Assembly: GCA_004764695.1 (NCBI GenBank)
Contig: SMSO01000031.1
Location: 1,300,600 to 1,364,599, forward strand
Reading direction: 5' to 3'
Origin: Schizochytrium sp. TIO01
Taxonomy: Eukaryota > Sar > Bigyra > Thraustochytrida > Thraustochytriidae
Length of the DNA: 64,000 nt
The position numbers and the translations under genes were made by a program. Below the pieces are notes generated by a model. That model was not told where the DNA came from. It ran no database searches and worked only from the letters and a program-made list of their open reading frames with translations. Shown in pieces: positions 20,701 through 33,265 of this stretch. The number at the start of each line of letters is the position of its first letter. The stretch's first letter is position 1.

Positions 20701-23700
20701 AAGCCCGATTCCACTTGCAAGTTTGCGGAGTTGCAAAGTCGAATTTCAAGGCCCTGGCACGCGACCACTCAAACCACAAAAGGAGACGCAGCTTCTGACT
20801 TCCCTTCAAAGGCAAGAGCCTTCTAGCGCAGTCAACGCTGTACAGTGTGGCGTTGGTGCGCAACCACGAAGTCCCTCACGGGCACGAGCCTCGCATCATA
20901 AGCTCTCTGCAAGTGCTCTCCCAAGAGTAATGAGCAAGCAATCCGTTCCCTCATTTACATTAAAGACTAGGCAAGTCTATGATACTTTACAATGTACTCC
21001 ACTAAGGAATACTGTTAGTGAGGCGATACGTGCCTCTTTACTGTTACGTTTCGTAGTACTTAGGCATCTACATATATAGTGGGTAGTAGGAAGACAACGA
21101 CAGCAAGTGCCGATAGTAGGTAGTAGCAGCCATCTGTGCTATACTGGGACTGATTAACATACCAATGTGTTGTAGATTTGGAAAAAGGGTTATATGTTAG
21201 ACAGGTGAGGAGTTTCCAAGCATAGAGAAGATAGCGAAAAAAGCTGAGATGAAACGATAATGATTGAACATGGTGATGGGAAATCGTTTCTTGGCTGCCG
21301 ACGTTACGAAAGAGGTTTCGTCAAGAGGTTTCCGAGCTGAGTAGTATGTATGTATGTGGACGTTTCACAGGAAGGGGCGGAGAAGCTAAATTCACATCGT
21401 CAGTAATGTGGAGGAAGGTAGTTTGGCGAGAATCGAAACTTGGAGAACTGCTGTTTTGGTGGGAAATTCCCATTTGAGGATGGAAAGTATAGGTTAGTTG
21501 AAAGTTTGAGTTACTTTTGATTTGTATGTCCATGTTCATGAAGTCGAAGTGGAGGACAGCGGCGATGCCTGGATATCTAACGAGAAGCTTAAAATGGACA
21601 CTCAAAGTTTACCTCTCTTGCAACTTCAATCTGGCTGTGTGGGTGCATTAGTCATAGTTTCGATGCTGGTCAAGTATTAGTTAGTTCGCATAAAAACCAA
21701 GTGCAGATAATTTAATTGAATGACCTTGAACACATTTTTGCAGGCGTATTCAGAAACATTCCACTCTTGAGAGCAGTAGTTTGGTTCAGTAGTACTATAA
21801 GGAAATGCATGGACAGTAATAAGCCAGTTTAACCTTTACACAAGCTTTCACCTAATGGAAAATGCTGTCGAGTTTCCGCATACCAAGTCAAGTCAATTAC
21901 CTGTATCTTTAGAAGAAGTAAAACCGTAGGAACAATGAGAAACAAACATGGTTGAGCTGACAGCGTCCTTATAGGATGCGCATTTTTCATAAAATGGGAT
22001 AGAATGTTGAAATGTAGTGGCTACAGTCTATCGAATTGAAATTGTAATCTGCTTGCAGAGCTGACTACGAAGTTAAGACAGTTAAATATGATCTTTTACT
22101 TGATAGCCAGCATAGGCGTAAACGCAGGTTTGGGGGCACGAAGAGCTAGCTGTTGGTAATGTACTATTGCAAAGTTTGGCAAGACATGCTACAAGCTAGT
22201 GTAGGATGAGATAGAAGCACCACTTCATAGCAGCCAACTTTACAAAAAAAGTAGTGTAAACATTTATACTTCGAGCACAACATTAAATCTCAAGTTATAT
22301 ACCGCTCTTGCAAAGGCAAACTATTACTGGAGTAATTGAATTTTCGTGATTGCTTATGAGGCAATCATTCCGGCAGTACTTATGCAGGTGTTGCGTAACT
22401 CACGGCAGAGTACTTAGTTAGGTTAGCCTGTTGCTGATGATAATCATCTTTTTTAAACATGATATTTAGTTCAATTAAAAAACAAGAACAAAAAAACTTC
22501 CAAGTCGAATAAAAAAACTTACTCTTAAAGAAAGATTCTTACTAAAAAAAAAAAAAAAACCAAAAAAAAAAAACCTCTATTCAAGTTTGGAATTGCGCTT
22601 GCACATCATCTTAAAACCCCTAACCCCTCAACAGCCATAGGACCCCTGTTACTGGATTGAAGAACAAAACAAGTAAAATCATATAGCTCTTGAGGTTGCT
22701 CCAATCTTACCAGCCAAAGGCTATTCCTGTAAACCCTTGTAAGTGTGTCAAAACTCAAGTTAGAACATATAGCAGGGCTTTGAGGATAGTGACGAAACGA
22801 AAAACTAAAGCCTTGAGCAAATATGGGATGGTCAACAAGATAGCGTAAAGACTCAGCTCGAAGCGCTTCTCCGACCAATTCAAGTATCCACCCCAATTCA
22901 GACGCACAGGGCAGTAAGTAAATGACTAAGTCCGGCGAATATTGAATGGAATTCCTCAGCGAGACCATCGGAAGATGGATGACCTCATGACGCACGTATG
23001 AAATGCATACTTGTACTACATCCATTGTGCGATGGGAATACACATTTTTGTTGGGCACTAGGTACCTAGTAAAGAGTTGTCGCCATACGCTACAATAGCC
23101 ACTCTTGGGAAACGCGCTTAAGGGAGGAAAGTTTGTATCAGAATACCGAGAAGAATACTAATCGCTGGACAAACGATGTTTTCAGGCTGCATAATCATTC
23201 AAGGTGCTCCTCAGTTGACAGACCTGCGGGCTGCGAGGAGCTGGGCAGAATCAGCATGTTACTTGTAGGGCAGCTGAGAAGACCTTACGTCCAATCAATC
23301 AAATGGCAGAGTCGACGCGCAAATGTGCTGGTCTTTTCGGGCGGTCAGCCGAGCCGATCCCTCGCTGGAGTTTATCCGTGCAGAGACGTGGGGAGTCCTC
23401 CGAAATGGCTTGCTTTGGGAGCCTTCCATTATTCTTCATCTCTAGAGGCTGTGAGCACACGGAGCAGAACTCCTGAAAGCAAAGCCCACAAGTCCATCTT
23501 AAAGTACATTCCTGTTGTATATAGATTTCCCTATTCTTGTTCAGCTGTGAACTGTTCAGCCTAGCCTACACAGCTTGAGCAACTGGCGCAGGGTCAATGC
23601 AGGGCCAGCGGGTATATACTCGCATACGCTCACTCGCTCGCACGAATTGCAAGCTCAAGCTGCCTTTGACATTATTATATACAAGAGCGATCTCACTTAT

Positions 23701-24474
23701 CAAACAGAGCGACTGCTCAATCAGATGATCAGGATGGATGTAGCACACACGCAAAAATCATCAATTGGTATCAGAGACACGTGCCGGACCAAGCTGATGA
23801 GTTTGTAGAGCTGACAAGTGAGCAATCCTCTGAGCGAAATTGATCGCCCCAAATTGACTGACTGGAATGCGTGGGTAATGAGAGATAGGCCACCTTCCTG
23901 CCTATTTATTTGGCTATGAGGCACTACTTCTGTTTAGTACCTCGGCAGTAGAAGAGTGTGCGGAAGTGAACTAAAGTTCCACGTTTTACATGGTGTGTTT
24001 TAGGATTTTATTGATTTGTTGTTGATTTGTTTCAAGCTATTCATTATTTTATTTTATTTTAATTGAAAAAACAAAACAAAACAAAACAAAAAAAACAGTG
24101 CAAATGGGAAGCACGGAAAGAGGGACGAGATGGAAGCAAGAGAAACCTGAAGAGAGGCAGAGAATTAGAATGCGGAAGCTCATGGCTCTCTCATGAGATA
24201 TTCATCTCTCCGTCTTCTTCTGCAAGCTCTTCATTTTCTTGTTTTGCTCCTCTTCACTTCGACTCTTTCGCTCACTAATTGATCCGGGGTTTGGAAATGA
24301 ATCAACCTGTTGTCTGATACACCTTCGGGCAGCGTTGTGACTGTAACTGTAGTTCATAATAGAGGAAGGGAGTGGGCAGGTGCTACCGATAACCACTAGG
24401 TCCAGTAGTAGTTGTAAAATAGTTTCGATTGACGGGGATCCAACGAGGATTGCATAATTTGAAGCGACTAGACA

Positions 24475-24566
24475 TAAATACATACATACATACATACATA
24501 CATACATACATACATACATACATACATACATACATACATACATACATACATACATACATACATACA
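24475..24566. repeat. (TACA)n microsatellite
   Basis: About 23 uninterrupted TACA units in gene-poor DNA. Confidence 0.95.
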
Positions 24567-25045
24567 CTTGTTCTTGAAGATCTCCTCAGCTCGTTGGCCC
24601 AAACGAGACAGAGTGCATTGATGTGTGTTGCCGCCTTTACTAGGTCGAAAGTTGGCGAAAGTTGATTGACCACTGGGCTTTGCTGTATGCACGGAAAAGG
24701 ATGTGACTTGAACCATGAGTTAACTTGGGTGCTCCCACACGGCAGGAAAATGTGATGACTTTTTCTGACATCTACCCCTGCAGCGTATTCGCTCGCTCAC
24801 CTTTATCGTAATCACCAGTATGATCATGAGACTGTTGTGTCTGGCCTGCTCATAGTTATTCCTACGCCGGACCCCAACTTCGTTGACTCAAACTCGAGGT
24901 CGAGCGAAACGAACGAAGCGTTGACGAAATCGACAACAGAACTGAGAGGGGTTTCCAGAGGTCCTTAATTCTCATCCTATATCGCCTTAGTTTCTCACCA
25001 TGGAATTTCCATGCAATAACAAAAGAAAGAACATACATACATACA

Positions 25046-25104
25046 GAAACAAACAAACAAACAAACAAACAAACAAACAAACAAACAAACAAACAAACAA
25101 ACAA
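25046..25104. repeat. (AAAC)n microsatellite
   Basis: About 15 AAAC units, 480 bp from the TACA microsatellite. Confidence 0.95.
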
Positions 25105-27165
25105 ATATAATCAATCACAAAACTTGTTTACTGCTGTTTTAGCTTTATAAAGCTTCGTGTATGAGTGTGTGTATGTGAGAGAAAGCAGCTTTAGAGTGAA
25201 AAATTAAAAACAAACAGAAAACGTAGAGGTATATAACTTTCTCCACAGGCAACTAATAGGCACTAGCGCATTGCTACTGTAGAGACATGTTGTTAAAGAG
25301 GCCACTTTCTTTCTACTCTTTCTATTTTGTTTTGTTTTTTGTTTTACAAAGAGGAAAGAAACCACACGTAGGTACTGGGTAATACTCTTAGTGGGTAGTG
25401 GATCTCTCTTCACCCGTCTAAACAAGAGGTGTTACTGGTTGACGATAGACTCAGCCGGAACTCCACCACCAGCATCGACGCGAGGCGGAGACGCCACGAC
25501 AACTTCTGATAACGTGTCCTAAATACGCAAAACCCTTCAGCTTTGAAGGCGCAGGGAATCCACTGCAAGAACTGGGCAAAGTACCACCGCACAAATGCAA
25601 CAAACGCAACAATTCACTTTGTCTAGTTTTTCTTTCTCTAAAGAATAAAAAATAAATTAAAAAATACCACAAACTGGAAAAGGGACAGAAAACAAAGAAA
25701 ACTACCTGTTACTGATAGGATAGTATTAGTGCTTTATGCAAGAAAAGAAGAAAAAGGAAATAAAGCCCCTGGGAAAGTAAAGTATTAGGCTTTAGGCAGT
25801 AGGGGTTACATAGCGGCAGGTAGAAGCGAGCCATACACAGAAATCAGTTTTGATGATAAGAATAGTAATAATTATTAGTTATAATTAAATTTTAAAAAAA
25901 GGGAAAAGAAAGGAAATGAAAAAAGGGAAACTCACTCAAACAGCGAAAGCGGGGAAGCAAGCGAGCGCCGCGACCAGAGCCCGAGACAAAGCCCGCCGCA
26001 GCTGTGCTAGTGCGGTTGCCTCCGGCGTGAGCCTGCACCTTGAAGGACGGGGCTGAGGAGGAAGTCTTCGTCGCCAAGCGAAACTTTTTGCATAGGCGCC
26101 GGCGTTGGATCAACAGGGCCTCTTGCATCGCTGCTCCTCGGCGTGTGTATTCCCCGTCTCAAGGCGGGCATTTCTTAGTCTATCGCAAGGCTTCCACGTG
26201 CCACCGCGGCAGTCTCAGGATCGGAGAAGGCTGTGAAGGTGACGCCTGAGGATCTGTAAAGAAGTATACTGCAGAGCCTTCTCTGAAAATCGAGCGAGTT
26301 CACGTCAATTTTCGAGGCTTGCGTTACTTTTTGTCTCTTTCCTCTTTTAGGCTCTTCTGCTTCTTTTCTCTAAAGAAAATATCTCTACTAGGTATATCTC
26401 GGGTGGTACGAATATACTTTGCACCAACTACTATCGGCGAGCTCGAGGAAGTCAAGGCCGCCTCGGAGTGGGACAAAGCAACATCGTTCAAGGTGTGCCA
26501 GACTTCTCGTGTTCAATCGCTTGCTGCTGATTAGAGTACATTCACGTGTCGGAGCGCAGGTAATTAATCATAGGGACCTGCTGAGTCAGCCGAGCACACG
26601 GCATATCGCTTGGACTGTAGCAACTGCAGCAAGGCTCGAATTCTTAGCGCTCGTTGTTGAGGGGAAGCTGTTGTGCCGGTTGTTGTGACAGCTGCGACGC
26701 ATCGGAGTTCTGCAGTGGTTCTATTTTCTGGTGTTGGTTGCTTGTAGCACAGTACTTCATCTCCATTTTTATTCTCATTCTAGGTTACCTGAGTGACATT
26801 GTGGGCAAGGCACTGTCATCCACCGTGGTGTAAATACAACTTTAAGGGAAACAATACCTAGAGAGCCTTGTGCGCGATACGTATCTAGCTGCCGTGCAAC
26901 GAGGATTCATTTCGTTTGTCGTGGCGAGAAGGACGTTTTACTTTTCTGGACGGAGTAAAAGTGGTACTTACATACTCACGCCAAGCAGAACCCGTGATTT
27001 GTTTTAATCGTGAACATCAAGGGCACAGTCGCAAGCTAGAAGCCCACTCTATTGCTTTGGTTGCATCCAAATCAAACAAAAAACGTCACCATCTCTGGAG
27101 CGTGAGTTGTGCGGGAGAAGTGACCTGATCGCGTGTTACTGTGACGGTCTTTCACCAATCGAAAA

Positions 27166-27681
27166 ATGCCTCGCGATACCGATCTCCACAAGGCGGCCTA
27201 CAAAGGCAATGCTAATGCAGTACGTGTATGCATCGACGAAGATGGTATTGATGTGAACGAATTCGGCGCAGCAAATCGTACAGCTTTGCACCGTGCAGTC
27301 GCATCGGGCTCTAGCGAGGTTGTCGCACTTTTGATTGAGCGAGGTGCCACTGTGGATATTCAGGATAAGAGTGGACGCACTCCCTTGCACTGGGCTGCCG
27401 TGATGGATGCTGTTCCTTGCGCTGAGCTTCTTGTACAGGCAGGAGCTCAGCTAGACAAGACATCAAACACGGGATCTACACCTTTGCACATGGCTGCGGA
27501 TCAAGGTAAACGCAACTTTGTGATGTGGGCCCTTGCACATGATGCAGATATCTCTGCGATGGATAACGGAGGAATGACACCTTATGATCTCGCTAAGCAA
27601 AACGGGCACAAGGACCTTGCCAAGCTCCTTAAGCCAGGTGGTGGCGGTGACGACATTTGCAGCAGTTGCTGCGTGATGTAA
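27166..27681 (+). CDS. ankyrin-repeat protein with C-terminal CaaX prenylation motif
   Basis: This 171-residue protein consists of about five ankyrin repeats. Canonical TPLHWAA, TALHRAV, TPLHMAA and TPYDLAK helix starts recur every 33-34 residues (about residues 5-158). A Gly-rich linker follows, and the protein ends in CSSCCVM. The last four residues, CCVM, form a CaaX box; Met in the last position favours farnesylation, and the neighbouring cysteines could be palmitoylated. It is thus probably a small membrane-anchored adaptor. The partner is unknown. The frame starts at the first ATG and has no introns within it. CTAGGTA and TACCTA motifs lie at about 26385-26395 and 26855. Confidence 0.85.
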   Translation: MPRDTDLHKAAYKGNANAVRVCIDEDGIDVNEFGAANRTALHRAVASGSSEVVALLIERGATVDIQDKSGRTPLHWAAVMDAVPCAELLVQAGAQLDKTSNTGSTPLHMAADQGKRNFVMWALAHDADISAMDNGGMTPYDLAKQNGHKDLAKLLKPGGGGDDICSSCCVM

Positions 27682-28625
27682 TTCTTTCTTCCTTCTAAGT
27701 TGTCTACGCTGCTCCAACATGTTCCTCTCTTTCTTCTTCTTTCCCTTTCTACTATCCTTTATCACTCCGTGTTTTCCTTTCATTGCTGTTTGGAAAACGT
27801 GCCGGTGCGCTGCACCAGTCTCTTTTCGTTCCCATTTCCTTCCCCCCTTTTTCTTACTTTTTAATTTACGACGTCTTCAAAACATTTATGTGTGTCTTAA
27901 GTCAACTATGTTGGTACGGCCGAGGGCTGTACTGCTGCTCTGACTTACCTCTAACCCCAATAGATCCTATACCCAAACTTTCCTTCTTTAAACGCATTGC
28001 TTCCTGCCCTTTTGTTGCTAATTTGCGATATGCTTTTCACAGCTCCATCAGCGTTTCCCTTCCAGAGTGTGAACAGTTTCCTTGGCATCCCTCACAACGT
28101 TTGGTGTCTTGCAATCACCTCCCTTTTTATTTCAGGATTTAAGGGAGTTCCGTTTTTAGACCCTTAACCGTGCGCAGCATTTGCTTATTTCATGAAGGCA
28201 TAACAAGGTCATGCTCTGCGAAAAGTATCTGACCAAGGTATTCCTGTAAGCAACCCCGAGTTTAATCATTTGTTTTTCGATAATTGATAGATTTTCTGTG
28301 AGCAAACTCGAGCAACTATTAAAACGACATCATTTATTCTGAATAAATGACACAGGAAACCACTTTAAAGCTAAAATATACTTTTCGGTTTATATGAAAA
28401 CACAATAAACAAATGATCAAACATAAGGTTTATATTGGTTTTGTTATGAAGGAATCCATTCATCAGGAGACATACAGAGGAAGGAGATTAGGTCAAGTCA
28501 GAATAATTGCCTTGCTAAATGTAAGGATATGTGCTTTGGGGGAAGGGCGCCAGTAATGACAATCGGAACGCAACTGCAGCAAGGGACGGCCGTGTGGGGG
28601 ACGAGAAAATAAAACGGGGGGCTGC
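27682..28625. other. convergent 3' spacer
   Basis: Pyrimidine-rich sequence after the ankyrin gene, then AT-rich sequence up to the Notchless 3' end. No gene seen. Confidence 0.55.
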
Positions 28626-30242
28626 CTACTCAGCCCAGATTTTCAACACACGATCCCTTCCACCAGATGCAATAAGTTCTCCGTTCGGGCTCCAGTCCAA
28701 AGCGTAGACCTCATCAAAGTGGCCGCTGAGAGTTTGTTTAGGTTTGCGAGTATCGCGAGCGCTCCACACCTTGAGAGTGGAGTCCTTAGAAGCTGAGCAG
28801 AGAAGACGACTATCAGGAGCCCAGCATACCCAGTATACGTGGCCGACGTGACCATGAAGAGTAGAAAGAAACTTGCCAGTACGACCGCACCAAAGCTTGA
28901 CCTTACGGTCAAAAGAAGCGCTTGCGAGGAAGCGTCCATCAGGAGAGAAGGAGATGTGGGATACAGGCTGTTGGTGTCCAAAAAGACGTTCCACGGGTTT
29001 CTTGTCTTCGGTGGGGTGCCACATGTAGAGGGTGAGATCATCAGAGCATGAGACAAGACGCTCAAACGGAATGTTGGCAGTGTGGGTTCGTGCATGCTGC
29101 GCCTTGGCATTCGCGTAACGAGCCTTCGCGGCCTCAAAGGCGGCAGCACGGTCAAATCCGGGTTTCTCAGACTTGACCTCAGGCTTGTCCTTTTGCGCTT
29201 TCTTTTCCTCCTCAGAGACAAAGAATTTGCCAGTGTGGTCGTAGGCGCCAGTGCGATTAAGATAGTCTGTGGAAAGTGCCAAGGCGTTAATACGGTGTGC
29301 GTGGCCTTTGAGCGTACGCACAAGTTTAAAGGGCGCCGCCCTGCGGTCTTCCTCTGATGCATCTGGTGCCGTGGCCGCATTCGGGTCTCTCGCTGCCCAC
29401 ACCATGATGGTTTTATCACGAGAGGCAGTGTACAGCAATCCTTCTCCGCCCCAGCGCACAGCCTCTACGGAATCTCCATGACCTGTGAGGGTCATTTCAC
29501 ATCGACCGGTCCGTGCATTCCACACGCGAGCAGTGCCATCTTTGGATCCACTCAGCAGCCTCTCGCAACTTGCATTGGCGTGGTGCGGCTCCCAAGAGAG
29601 CGATGTGATCCACTGACGGTGACCTGTGAATGGCTTGCCGATGGCGGCTCCTGTTGCAGGGTCCCAAAGTCTAAGCTCTCCATTACGGTCTCCAGAGGCG
29701 AATCGCATGCCATCAGGGGACCATGCGGTACAAAGAACATGGTTACGATGTCCTTTACACACATGGCGCGGGGTGCGTGAATGCACATTCCAAAACCGCA
29801 CGGTGGTATCACCACCACCGCTAGCTAGCTGGTCTCCGTCGGGACTGAAGCTGACATGGAGAAGGGCATCGGTGTGGCCAGGAAGGCTGTCAGTGCAACG
29901 AGTCATTGGGTGCACCCTGAAGAGCGAGAGTGGCTCGTATTTAATTTCCAGCACAGTTTCAGTGGACAGACCGCGGTCCTTGACTGTGTCCTTCAGGCTG
30001 GCAACAACCTCTGACTTCTCTTCGGTAACGTAGAAGGCAAAAGGAACGCGCTCATCCTTTTCGAGGAGCTCATTGAGCAGACGTTCGAGTTGAAGAGTTG
30101 TCGTGCTCAGAGGAACATCGATTGGTGGAAGACTTACTGAGGCGCCATCAGCACCATCGTCTGTACCAGCGGGGGTGAACTTGACGACCATTGTTTCGGG
30201 GAGGTCATCGCTCTTGAGCTTCTTACGCTTGGGAGCGTCCAT
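28626..30242 (-). CDS. NLE1: Notchless homologue, WD40 ribosome-assembly factor
   Basis: Notchless (yeast Rsa4) binds pre-60S ribosomal particles and is pulled off by the AAA ATPase midasin. The protein has the NLE N-terminal ubiquitin-like domain (about residues 15-105; MVVKFTP, LPPIDVPLSTT, LERLLNELL). Seven to eight WD40 repeats follow, with repeated SASFDRKVKLW, SGSKDGTARVW and SASKDSTLKVW motifs. The typical inserted region between repeats 4 and 5 (DHTGKFF, then a charged helix) precedes FERLVSCSDDLTLYMW, as in animal NLE1. The first ATG (30242) gives 538 residues; a longer frame starts with GTG at 30317. The gene is GC-rich and intronless, as expected of a well-expressed housekeeping gene. 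Confidence 0.92.
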   Translation of the reverse strand: MDAPKRKKLKSDDLPETMVVKFTPAGTDDGADGASVSLPPIDVPLSTTTLQLERLLNELLEKDERVPFAFYVTEEKSEVVASLKDTVKDRGLSTETVLEIKYEPLSLFRVHPMTRCTDSLPGHTDALLHVSFSPDGDQLASGGGDTTVRFWNVHSRTPRHVCKGHRNHVLCTAWSPDGMRFASGDRNGELRLWDPATGAAIGKPFTGHRQWITSLSWEPHHANASCERLLSGSKDGTARVWNARTGRCEMTLTGHGDSVEAVRWGGEGLLYTASRDKTIMVWAARDPNAATAPDASEEDRRAAPFKLVRTLKGHAHRINALALSTDYLNRTGAYDHTGKFFVSEEEKKAQKDKPEVKSEKPGFDRAAAFEAAKARYANAKAQHARTHTANIPFERLVSCSDDLTLYMWHPTEDKKPVERLFGHQQPVSHISFSPDGRFLASASFDRKVKLWCGRTGKFLSTLHGHVGHVYWVCWAPDSRLLCSASKDSTLKVWSARDTRKPKQTLSGHFDEVYALDWSPNGELIASGGRDRVLKIWAE

Positions 30243-31801
30243 GGTGGAGAGGCTTTGTTTGGGTGGTTGCGGAATGTCGAGTCCCTGAAGACGAAGTCGC
30301 GTGGCTGTCACACTCACTCACGTGCTCACGCTGGGTGAATGAATGCCTTGCTCGTCCAAGAGCAGAGGGCACGCTTAATCAAGGTTAGCTTGAAAAGGGG
30401 GGGAGAACCGCTGCTCCACCCACACAGGTTTGACCTGCCAGACGAAGGGTCTCGATTGCTCTGTTTGGCTGGCCAGCCATTCTATAACAGGTACTATTAG
30501 ACCTTTTGGTTAAGAGTACATAAGACCCGGACCCAAGCCAAAAAATTCCTCATTTTTTTCATTTATAAGTAATAGAAAATTACTATCCTACCTCTTTAAG
30601 TATTAGTAGTTTAATTTTAGTATGGTTATTTGCTTCTATATATTTAAAAAAAAATTGTTTATTGGAGAAAAGTTTTGTAGTAAGAAAGGACTTACGGAGG
30701 AGACAACAAAGTAGCATAATCACTATAGGAGAAAATTGGAAATGATGAAGTCGTAGACATGAAAGCGGGTGCACAGGCTTAAACTCCTAAGTTTCTATAA
30801 TTTAGCAAGTATTGATACCACGGAACATAAATTAATTATTTGAAATTAAGAGTCTGCAGTACACTCGTGCGATGTTTCTTTTCCTAACACATGTGTTTTA
30901 GTTTTTCAAAGACTATGCTGTATGTGAAGAGACAAGAAGAACTATGAAGAATGCAATATCACCGACTAATAGCTAATGCGCAGGGAGTAATAAGGGAGCA
31001 TACTTGGCCAGACTTGAAGTTGTAAATAAATTTTCCACCTATTTTCTGCGTTGGGGTTTTTGTATACCCATACTCGGAAGTTTAAGTCCTGGATGCTTGA
31101 GATGCATTCCATGAAGCAATTTATTGCTTGTTTAGCAATTTTGATTCTTTGAGTCATTCAAACTCTTTAATTCGTCTGCTTCGTATACAGAAAAGCCCGT
31201 CATTTTCTCGTATTATTGTATTCGTAAAGAACCGCTAACAAATAGGATATGGACATGATGAGACAATACGTTCAAATTTAATTACAGAAGTTATCATTCA
31301 CCAGAAGAAAAAGAATTAAAGAACCTTGTGTCCCATCGTCAAGACCGAGACAAAATGGAAGCTGTCAAAAAAATCAGAACCGAGTGTCCATCTGTCCTAA
31401 GATGGTGACTTAAAGAGCTATGCATAAGTCCGTTCAAAAGTCTGCAGAACATCTATCCCTCGTGACTAATGAATGAGGTTCACAACCCAATAAACTTTTT
31501 TGGTAAAGTTGCAACCGAAATATGTTTCCAATTTCGAAGGCTAAACATCAATACACCCTTGCAAAATCACATTGCAGGGAATGATACTTTTCTTTCGAAT
31601 GATGCCAGGAAAGCCCCAGTGCGGCAAGTAAATTCCCTAGAAAACTCGAATGAATTTGACATGAAAGAGCATGAATAGAGTCTGCAGAATCATCATCATC
31701 ATCATCATCATCGGCATAGAAGGGGCGCAGCACCAAGAGAGAGAGAATGAGGTGAGAGGTACAAAAGCTGAGCAACGGCAAATGTACATGGTCACTCTGC
31801 T
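30243..31801. other. intergenic region
   Basis: AT-rich, without a credible gene. It holds a GGTACTATTAG motif about 250 bp upstream of the Notchless start and an (ATC)8 run at about 31688-31712. Confidence 0.55.
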
Positions 31802-32008
31802 TTAGTTGCCTTCCGAGGGTGGCTTCTCCACGAAGATGGGCGGAAAGCGGCCTTTCCGCATATCTTCAAGCGTGGCCTTCGTGTCGGAGACCTCAAGGCG
31901 ACCAAGCTCACCAACGGCGCGGCCTTGGAGGAGCGTGATTACCGAAGCAAGCGTGAGAGCCGCCAGGGAGCCCAGCATGGCCTTGTGAAACGCATCGGAG
32001 CCGCGCAT
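31802..32008 (-). CDS. 68-residue single-pass membrane protein, unrecognised
   Basis: A short ATG-started frame stands out because its third codon positions are strongly G/C-rich, like the housekeeping genes here and unlike the flanking AT-rich DNA. It encodes a short basic N-terminus, one hydrophobic helix (about residues 9-28, from AMLGSLAALTLASVITLL) and a hydrophilic C-terminal tail of about 40 residues with KGRFPPIFVEKP near the end. Size and layout resemble small inner-mitochondrial-membrane accessory proteins, but I cannot name a family. It is divergent to valyl-tRNA synthetase. Confidence 0.6.
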   Translation of the reverse strand: MRGSDAFHKAMLGSLAALTLASVITLLQGRAVGELGRLEVSDTKATLEDMRKGRFPPIFVEKPPSEGN

Positions 32009-33265
32009 CGTGTATAATAGTCTCTGCTTAGCGCTTTCAGGTTTTGCTTTCTTTCAATTGTCTTCTTCATGTTCTGTTCTGTATTCTTATGTTCTCTTTG
32101 GTTTCCCTTTTTTGATTTAACTGAAAATATAAACTTGTCATGCTCATTTCGCAGCACCACTATAGAAAATATGAACGATCCTCACTCGTTCCTCTCTGCT
32201 GGAGCTTTGTTTCGAGAAGGAGCGGTAGCGGGGAGAATCCAAAACAACCCCTAAACAAGATCCAGTTCCCTTCACAATAAATGCAATTGGGGGATAGTGT
32301 GTGAGTATTTATAGCCCATGAAATACTAAGAAGAACGCAAAAGTTTCGACTATCATCATCTTCTGAGTTCCCCTAAACCTAGTATGCCTTCAATTATCGT
32401 ATCGTCTGTAGAATCAGTTTGATCACCTCGTGTTCGCGAAACGCCCCTGCATCAGCCAATTTACCTAGCCCCGGTCCATTTGGTTCTCAAACACGCGCCA
32501 AAGCACTGGCGACTTCTCCCGGCGGCTTCTGATCTTGAGTTTAGCCAGCAGTGCCGAGATAAATAGGCCACTTGCACACTCTCCAAGGCCATCGTAATCC
32601 GCCTCCACAAGCGAACTATCGAAATGGAGGGCGTAGCTCTTGGCCTCATCTTCCCTCGGTAGTACCTAGTCCGTACCTAGCCATTCGTAGGTGGGCCGTA
32701 GAAACTCTTGGCTATCATTGCTTATGAATGATGAACGAGATCGAGATCATATCGGTCCAAGTCGCGGAGGCTTCGAAGGAAGCGACTTCTCAACAAAGTC
32801 CGCGCTCCACAGTCCCTGCGCTTCTTTTGTGGGCTGGCGAGCTCATGTTTGAGCGAACCCCGAACGGTTTGGGTTTAGGATTTGGATTTGAATTTGAAAT
32901 TGAGTTTGAATTTGAATTTGAATTTGAATTTGAATTCTTTGCGTTCGAGCCAAGGACAGCCTAGCACGCCCAGCTAGGCTTTACAGTAGCAGCTACCCAA
33001 GTCTAAACGAATGAATGAGGGATGAATGAGAATGAATGAATGATTGATTGAATGAATGAGTGATCGATCGATCGATTGATGATTAACGAGGGAAAGCGGC
33101 AGCAAACCCGAGTCGATTGCTGAGCGCATCGACGTCGCTCTCTGTCGGTTCTCCGCGGTCGCAACTCTGTGCACGCATAGCTGCAGCAGGATCGCGCGGA
33201 AAGGGAAGGGATTTTGAAGGAAGGACGTCTGGTCTTGGAGAGATCTGGCTGGCTGATTTGGCAAG
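32009..33265. promoter_or_regulatory. divergent upstream region of ValRS and small membrane protein
   Basis: About 1.26 kb between two divergent starts. It contains GGTAGTACCTAGTCCGTACC at about 32657-32676 and GTAGGTGGGCC shortly after, the strongest instance of the recurrent TACCTA motif. Two simple repeats follow: a degenerate hexanucleotide GAATTT run (about 32873-32938) and GAATGAAT/GATC tetranucleotides (about 33009-33085). No gene seen. Confidence 0.5.

Larger units (their letters stand above)
20701..27165. other. 6.4-kb gene-poor region
   Basis: No confident gene. Two mid-size frames (22606-23058 minus, starting with GTG; 23133-23564 plus) show no recognisable protein and unremarkable composition. 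TAGTAC/GTAGG motifs sit just upstream of the proline-rich gene (about 21050-21125). Poly-A runs occur at about 22545-22574. A GC-rich island at about 25930-26250 and the sequence on to 27165 may be upstream transcribed sequence of the ankyrin gene, but I cannot define exons. Confidence 0.5.

Noticed and set aside
16000..21080. Many plus- and minus-strand frames overlapping the proline-rich gene
   Set aside because: Low-complexity Pro/Ser codons (CC-rich) leave other frames open; no independent protein features.
23133..23564. 143-codon plus-strand frame
   Set aside because: Composition is random-like, with no domain, no homologous feature and no supporting neighbour.
24202..24716. Open frames with MYVC repeats
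   Set aside because: Direct translation of the TACA microsatellite.
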